Shown here piece after piece: positions 50,216 to 54,704 of a stretch of 54,704 nt of DNA. Position 1 is the first letter of the stretch, and each line of letters begins with the position of its first letter. The position numbers and the translations under genes are program-made. This stretch comes from an uncultured Collinsella sp. (GTDB lineage Bacteria; Actinomycetota; Coriobacteriia; Coriobacteriales; Coriobacteriaceae), in contig CAKUFW010000004.1 in the NCBI GenBank assembly GCA_934650975.1, positions 1 to 54,704 of the forward strand. Reading direction: 5' to 3'. The notes beneath the pieces were generated by a model. The model saw only the letters and a list, made by a program, of their open reading frames with translations, was not told the DNA's origin and made no database searches.

Positions 50216-51133
50216 TTAGGCAATGCGATCGACGTCTACGCCCTCCTTGGGGCTCGTCGTATGCGGAAACTTGACTGAACCGTCAACCAGACGCTCGGTC
50301 TGTGACAGATAGCTCTCGCGTGCCGCAACCGTTGCCGTTTCATCACGCAAATACGCAAGCAGCGCATTGATCATCAGCTTGTCGAGCAAGTCATACCCTT
50401 TCGCCTGAGCGAGGTTGAGGGTGTAGCGGTCCTGAAGCTTCTTCACCTTAGTTGCCAAATCGATCTCCATCTTTTCCTCCTTGCAATAAAAAGTGTGTCG
50501 TTCGTCCGAAAGTGCCTCAAACGGGCGTTTGACGCATAGCTCAAAGTTGAAACGCCGATTCATGTCGAATACGCGTCGCTGCACCTTGAGGTAGCGCTTA
50601 TAAAACATGACGGCATCGTCTTCGTCCGCCGTAAAGCCGCGCGATCCATCGCGGTGCAGCCGGTCGCATGGCTTTTTGCCATCGATATGGCGTACGAATG
50701 AGGACGGGACATAAGCGCCCTTCTTGGCGCTGTACTTCATCCCTGTCGTAACCTCCTCAAACAACAGGGCGCCAGCCGATTTAAAGCCCGCATTCCGCCC
50801 ATGCTTAAACATGCTCATCACAGTCGCTATGCTGTCCATGCAGCTATCGCGCGGGGGAAAATACAGCGGCAGCAACGCGAGCGTCGCGGCGGTCAAAAGC
50901 TCGCGAGCCTCGTGCACATCGGCTCGATACTGCTCGGGCACCAGCCAGGGAATATCGGGCGAGTGCTCTTCCAGCACGCCAACGAGTGCCTTGGCCAGGC
51001 GCTCAGCGTTCTCCTCACCGCAGTACGGACACGGAAGCGGCCGCTCCACCTTCTTGTTCACTTCGCACATGTCGCGAAGATCCTCGTCGATCGCACTGAG
51101 AAATGCCTTGTAGATGTTGTCCCGATTCTTCAT
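50216..51133 (-). CDS. Hypothetical protein, first gene of the ClpP/TraG cluster
   Basis: 305 residues, soluble, unrecognised. CPYCGEEN near residue 34 is a CxxC pair that may bind zinc. The central part has SSFVRHIDGKKPCDRLHRDG, and the C-terminus is polar. AGAAAGAAG precedes the ATG. Its stop is 37 bp before the coupling ATPase gene. Confidence 0.65.
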   Translation of the reverse strand: MKNRDNIYKAFLSAIDEDLRDMCEVNKKVERPLPCPYCGEENAERLAKALVGVLEEHSPDIPWLVPEQYRADVHEARELLTAATLALLPLYFPPRDSCMDSIATVMSMFKHGRNAGFKSAGALLFEEVTTGMKYSAKKGAYVPSSFVRHIDGKKPCDRLHRDGSRGFTADEDDAVMFYKRYLKVQRRVFDMNRRFNFELCVKRPFEALSDERHTFYCKEEKMEIDLATKVKKLQDRYTLNLAQAKGYDLLDKLMINALLAYLRDETATVAARESYLSQTERLVDGSVKFPHTTSPKEGVDVDRIA

Positions 51134-51421
51134 GAATGCTTCTTTCTATCCGAGTTCAGGTGTTTGATGTAAGTCTGTTCTACGCTCTAGAATATTCTGA
51201 CGTTAGGACGATGGTTGTCGATCTAATCGACAGTTTCATAAGTGAAATCCTCCTGCTCGGTAGCGCTGTTTGTCTAAAGACTGCGTTGCGGTTACATTAA
51301 GCAGTTGGTATTGAGTTGGATTTGGATTGCTTCGAGGATAGCACAGTGTACTGTTCTCGTCATTAGAAATTTTCAATTTTTTCTGCTAATATAAACCCAC
51401 TGAGAAGAAAGGGCTCTATAC
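51134..51421. promoter_or_regulatory. Divergent promoter region
   Basis: 288 bp. TGTCGAT-CTA-ATCGACA at 51216-51232 is an interrupted palindrome. An extended -10, TGCTAATAT, ends at 51392 and would start the methylase-like gene at 51422. AT content is higher than in the flanking genes. Confidence 0.5.
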
Positions 51422-52864
51422 ATGCGTGAAACTAAGCAGAAATTGCCGCGGCTCACTACCGCCACCCTCTCTCGCGCACTAAATCTGGAACAAGACAGTC
51501 GCCTGCTCACTGTACGTCTACCTGGCGGCATGGATGCCAAAGATCTCACTGAGTGCTTCGCCTTGAACGGTAACGGCGTGCCCGATATTTGCGAGCTCAA
51601 GCCCGGTAAACAGAATGCAAGTGATGGCGACCTCGCTCCAGTGTTTATCGACGCATCAAACTACTATCGCGCCAGCAAACGCGATGTCGAAAAGGACTGC
51701 GCTGCACTCATCGATTATTTGGAACCTGGCTATCTCGATTTTTGTGACTGGGGTCCATTTATTTGGTGCCTGTATGCAATCGCCCTTTCGGGCCGCACTC
51801 GAGCAGCCGTGGTACTTCCCGCCGATTTACTCGATAAAGCTGAGCAAGCACGCACGATTCTGATACGCGAAGGACTCATCGAGGGTATCGTCTATCTGCC
51901 GTTTTCCGAACCCGCGCCCCATATGATGAGCGCGCTTCTCATAATGTCCACGGGGAATCGCAACATAGCGTTTCGCAGCGTGATCCAACCAGGGCCGCGC
52001 TTTCAATATGCTGCAACTAATACGTCGCGTTACTCAGACGCCACTCTCACCGTCTCGCCCGACTGGACTCGCATTAATACAAATGCACCCAGGCCGATGC
52101 TTATCGAAACGTCCGTTTTCGCCACACGAGAGCTGCTCCAACACCATGCTGCTCTCTCAAAAGGCAGAATCAACCTCATCGCCATCACCCGAAACTACAG
52201 CGCCACGCTCGGTGACACCTTTACGCGAGTAGCGCCATTCATGCCCCGCGAAAGCACGACATCGAACGACGTTGACGCAATCGAGGCGCGCCGTATCTCG
52301 TCTCAGGATTTTCAAGACGGCAACCTTTTGCCTGTAGATGCCGTAGAGGATCTAAATGGTTCAGATTCTAAATTCGTAAAGATAGACCCCAGCGTCCTCG
52401 ATCGCTACGAGCTTCGCGCGGGCGATATCGTCATGCCACGTATGTTGGGTCGCTCTGGCGCATCCAACTTGCTCGTTGTTAGCACCGAAGACGCAAAGCA
52501 GCACCTGGTTGCTTCGCATAACACCACCGTCATTCGCCCGTCATTCCAGACGATGACCGAAGAGGAACGCGTCGTGTTTTCGGAAATAGTCGTTGGATAT
52601 CTCACCGAAGGCCATGGGGCACAGTTGATTCAGGCATTAACTGAAGCGGCAAGGATGCGCGCCATCCGCCCTACCGACCTGTTCGAGATCGAAGTCCCGC
52701 CGGCACTCGACCCCCGTACGCGCGAGTACAGCGAATCCATCAATCGCTTTGCCGAGGTCGTAAAGGCGAAGAAGCAAGCCGAGTCAGCTGTCGCTCAGGC
52801 CCAACGCGATCTCGAAACCGCAAAAAAGGCCGTCGCCGAGACACTCGACCAAGCCTGCGAGTAA
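51422..52864 (+). CDS. Methylase/HsdS-like protein without catalytic motifs
   Basis: 480 residues. Residues 130-180 (AAVVLPADLLDKAEQARTIL, IVYLPFSEPAPHMMSALLIM) resemble the late part of type I N6-adenine methylases, where VVLP... and an acceptor strand follow the NPPF motif. Residues 310-410 (VKIDPSVLDRYELRAGDIVM, ASHNTTVIRP) resemble a specificity-subunit recognition domain, and a C-terminal helix (KAKKQAESAVAQAQRDLETA) resembles its coiled coil. No SAM-binding motif or NPPY is present, so it cannot be an active methylase alone. It may be a DNA-recognition or regulatory derivative of a restriction system, or a decayed fusion. Confidence 0.55.
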   Translation: MRETKQKLPRLTTATLSRALNLEQDSRLLTVRLPGGMDAKDLTECFALNGNGVPDICELKPGKQNASDGDLAPVFIDASNYYRASKRDVEKDCAALIDYLEPGYLDFCDWGPFIWCLYAIALSGRTRAAVVLPADLLDKAEQARTILIREGLIEGIVYLPFSEPAPHMMSALLIMSTGNRNIAFRSVIQPGPRFQYAATNTSRYSDATLTVSPDWTRINTNAPRPMLIETSVFATRELLQHHAALSKGRINLIAITRNYSATLGDTFTRVAPFMPRESTTSNDVDAIEARRISSQDFQDGNLLPVDAVEDLNGSDSKFVKIDPSVLDRYELRAGDIVMPRMLGRSGASNLLVVSTEDAKQHLVASHNTTVIRPSFQTMTEEERVVFSEIVVGYLTEGHGAQLIQALTEAARMRAIRPTDLFEIEVPPALDPRTREYSESINRFAEVVKAKKQAESAVAQAQRDLETAKKAVAETLDQACE

Positions 52865-52878
52865 AACATAAGCAGCAG

Positions 52879-52920
52879 CAACAACGCGGCGGCAGGACCA
52901 TCCCTGCCGCCGCGTTGTTG
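52879..52920 (+). terminator. Perfect hairpin, terminator-like
   Basis: CAACAACGCGGCGGCAGG at 52879-52896 pairs perfectly with 52903-52920 around ACCATC. It lies between convergent genes and is GC-rich, without a T run on either side. Confidence 0.65.
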
Positions 52921-52931
52921 GGCTATCTGGG

Positions 52932-53822
52932 CTACTCCCATCTCATGGTCTGCGGATTCCACGAGCGCGCTGCCATCGAGCAACCGAAGCACGGCGCATA
53001 CAGCCGATTGACCAGCATTTCCGCCTCAGCGATGTTCGTAGCGAAGCCAAATACTCCCGCCTGCCTTGCCATTTTTGCGTATTGTGCAGAACCATTTTGC
53101 TTCCACCAGAGAGGTGCCGCAAACTCATCGGGCATTGTCACCTTACGGGCAGACGCCTCTTTCTCAACTCTTTCAGCAAGCGTGGCACCATCAATAGAGC
53201 ACGTCTTCGCATACACCAGGATGTCTACGATATCCTTGATTCGCGAAGAAGCCCGACCGTCGTGCAGTTCTAGCATTGCAAGCAATTTATCTGCAAGAGC
53301 GCTCTCCGCTCGACATACTCGATAATCGCAAACTGAGAGCCCATCGATATTCAGACGGTCGACCGGCGTAAGAACTTCAGGCTCAAGTCCCCGAACCTCA
53401 TCAACTACCAAATCAATTGAAATAGGCTGTAGCTTCTTGGTTCCCATAAAGGGGGTAAACCACACCTTCGTCCCGCACCGATATTCATCCTCTGCTTTAA
53501 TCTGCTCTGCACGATCAAAGATGAACGAAACAAAATCATCCAGATCAACCGAAGCCGCTTGCACCAGATCGGCAATAGCTTCTTCCAGGCTTTCCTCTTG
53601 AACAACCAAGTCTATATCTCTTGTAACACGCGCATCGAACGTTCGCGCCAGGACGCTTTGACCGCCCTTAAGCACAAAGCGGCCGTTGTCTTCTGAAAAA
53701 ACGCGGCACAGAAGACGGTGAAAGTGGAAGCCAGTGATCGCCCGATTGGTATCCATCGGCGACTGCCTTGCGGCATCCCTAACAGCCATCTCCAATGCGG
53801 CGGGTGTCTTGTATTTCACCAT
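52932..53822 (-). CDS. abiEii: AbiEii-type nucleotidyltransferase toxin
   Basis: 296 residues. The nucleotidyltransferase signature RFVLKGGQSVLAR followed by RVTRDIDLVV (GGxxL and DxD) is the hallmark of AbiEii/AbiGii toxins, which can block growth and abort phage infection. IKDIVDILVYAK further on fits the family. Its ATG lies 15 bp after the antitoxin stop, so the two are co-transcribed, antitoxin first. The last 60 residues are divergent. Confidence 0.9.
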   Translation of the reverse strand: MVKYKTPAALEMAVRDAARQSPMDTNRAITGFHFHRLLCRVFSEDNGRFVLKGGQSVLARTFDARVTRDIDLVVQEESLEEAIADLVQAASVDLDDFVSFIFDRAEQIKAEDEYRCGTKVWFTPFMGTKKLQPISIDLVVDEVRGLEPEVLTPVDRLNIDGLSVCDYRVCRAESALADKLLAMLELHDGRASSRIKDIVDILVYAKTCSIDGATLAERVEKEASARKVTMPDEFAAPLWWKQNGSAQYAKMARQAGVFGFATNIAEAEMLVNRLYAPCFGCSMAARSWNPQTMRWE

Positions 53823-53837
53823 GTCCTCCGTTTCGCA

Positions 53838-54461
53838 TTAGTCGTTCAGCACCATTAGCAGAGGCATCATTAGCTCACGTCGTTTGGCGGTTTTAGAGTT
53901 CTCTTCTACGAGTCCTTTCAGCCGCTGCGTATTGAGCCCACGCTCGAGTGCGTCGTGATAGGCATCAGTAATTAATGAGGGGTCCTCGCAATCGAGGCAT
54001 AGATCGACAAGCGTGCGCTCGGGTTTGGTTACCGGCAGGCCATCGAGCCAGACGATATCCTGCTCGGCAATCTCGCGCTTTGCAAAGGAAAGGGATTCGT
54101 TTCTTGTATTGATGCGCGTGGGCGCGGTCATCCTGTAGGGGGACAGATAGAAATCGCCCATTTGTTGCAGGTTCGCCGCAGTCGTACCACTCACGGCGAT
54201 GCCGTCCCACCGACGCCTTCTCTCCCACGCGCAAAGGGAGGGATCGGTGAGCTTCCAAAGGGCGTTGAGCTCATCGGTGTCTCGGCGCTGCGTGCCAGAC
54301 ATCCGGTAGGCGCCGTGGCATATCCGTTCAAGACGACCCACGCGGCACGAGTGCGCCAGCGCATCTCGTGAGATGTCCATGCGGGCCGCCTGGGCTGTGG
54401 TGAACACGCCCTCGCTCTCGGAAAGCTCGCTTATCGCCGTTATGTTGCTAAAGTACTTCAT
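53838..54461 (-). CDS. abiEi: AbiEi-type antitoxin/repressor
   Basis: 207 residues. An N-terminal winged helix-turn-helix (GVFTTAQAARMDISRDALAH, GRLERICHGAYRM) and a C-terminal toxin-neutralising domain with DGLPVTKPERTLVDLCLD match AbiEi. It represses its own promoter in the family. ATG at 54461 gives the conserved start MKYFSNITAISELSESEG; an ATG at 54485 lies inside the repeat. Neither has a clear ribosome site. Confidence 0.88.
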   Translation of the reverse strand: MKYFSNITAISELSESEGVFTTAQAARMDISRDALAHSCRVGRLERICHGAYRMSGTQRRDTDELNALWKLTDPSLCAWERRRRWDGIAVSGTTAANLQQMGDFYLSPYRMTAPTRINTRNESLSFAKREIAEQDIVWLDGLPVTKPERTLVDLCLDCEDPSLITDAYHDALERGLNTQRLKGLVEENSKTAKRRELMMPLLMVLND

Positions 54462-54496
54462 GTTGCAATTGTAGGATATTTTCATACTTTTGCAAC
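54462..54496. promoter_or_regulatory. Inverted repeat at the abiE promoter
   Basis: GTTGCAA at 54462-54468 and TTGCAAC at 54490-54496 are inverted copies flanking an AT-rich stretch, directly before the abiEi start codon. AbiEi proteins bind inverted repeats at this place, so it is a likely operator. Confidence 0.55.
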
Positions 54497-54651
54497 ACTA
54501 TTACCATAGCGCGCAGGCGCGTGGCTCTGATTGATCGACCCCTGCCACCGCGTTGGCGTCGGGCAGCCGCCCTTCCCCATTGAGGTCTAATACTTTTCCC
54601 GCGAAGTGAACGGCTGTTTTTGGACCCCGGTAGCGCGCAGAGATGTGGTGT

Positions 54652-54677
54652 AAGAGGCGGGGCATGCCCCGCCTCTT
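54652..54677. repeat. Perfect 26-bp palindrome
   Basis: AAGAGGCGGGGCA directly followed by its reverse complement, 54652-54677. CCTTTC-TT-GAAAGG follows. No gene is seen in 54497-54704. Confidence 0.6.
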
Positions 54678-54704
54678 CCCTTTCTTGAAAGGAAGGGGAC
54701 ACCG

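Noticed and set aside
1..54704. CRISPR array or tRNA genes
   Set aside because: No regularly spaced repeat of 25-40 bp and no recognisable tRNA T-loop/acceptor pattern outside coding genes.

Overview
The window looks like chromosomal DNA of a gut coriobacterium, most likely Collinsella (Actinomycetota). This is inference from recall: GC-rich coding sequence, strong GGAGG-type ribosome binding sites, a 326-residue UppP with an extra loop, a sortase-anchored alanine-rich surface protein and many short palindromic intergenic elements. No rRNA or tRNA gene and no CRISPR array was found.

Positions 1 to about 26.7 kb are a core-like region. It holds the 3' end of a family II pyrophosphatase gene, a ROK glucokinase divergent from a GntR/UTRA regulator followed by mannose-6-phosphate isomerase, a PcrA/UvrD helicase, a D-2-hydroxyacid dehydrogenase, UppP, a universal stress protein, a BceRS-like two-component pair, PurH, a GNAT acetyltransferase, a DUF2207 membrane protein, glutamyl-Q tRNA(Asp) synthetase, three consecutive metallophosphoesterase genes, several small proteins and a large CAP-domain surface protein. 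The spacers carry many REP-like palindromes and one 230-bp MITE-like element.

Positions 26.8 to 54.5 kb are accessory and read as a defence/mobile island. On the minus strand a helicase-nuclease of 1316 residues overlaps a 631-residue protein whose C-terminus resembles the end of a PIWI domain; the pair may be a divergent pPIWI-RE-type system. Next come two tandem copies of a three-gene module: a small acidic protein ending in FDIAC plus a six-helix membrane protein on the minus strand, and a large zinc-finger protein transcribed divergently. The copies are clearly paralogous but diverged, and each divergent promoter has its own repeat set behind a shared 10-bp box. This module is the best candidate for an undescribed system.

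Beyond it lie an XRE repressor with two operators and divergent promoters, a degenerate YraN-like protein, an IS1595-like element with a frameshifted transposase, a low-GC restriction-modification pair, a small ribbon-helix-helix protein, a minus-strand cluster with ClpP and a VirD4/TraG-like ATPase lacking its membrane anchor, a methylase/specificity-subunit-like protein without catalytic motifs, and an AbiEi/AbiEii toxin-antitoxin pair. Most assignments rest on motif recognition by eye; no database search was run.
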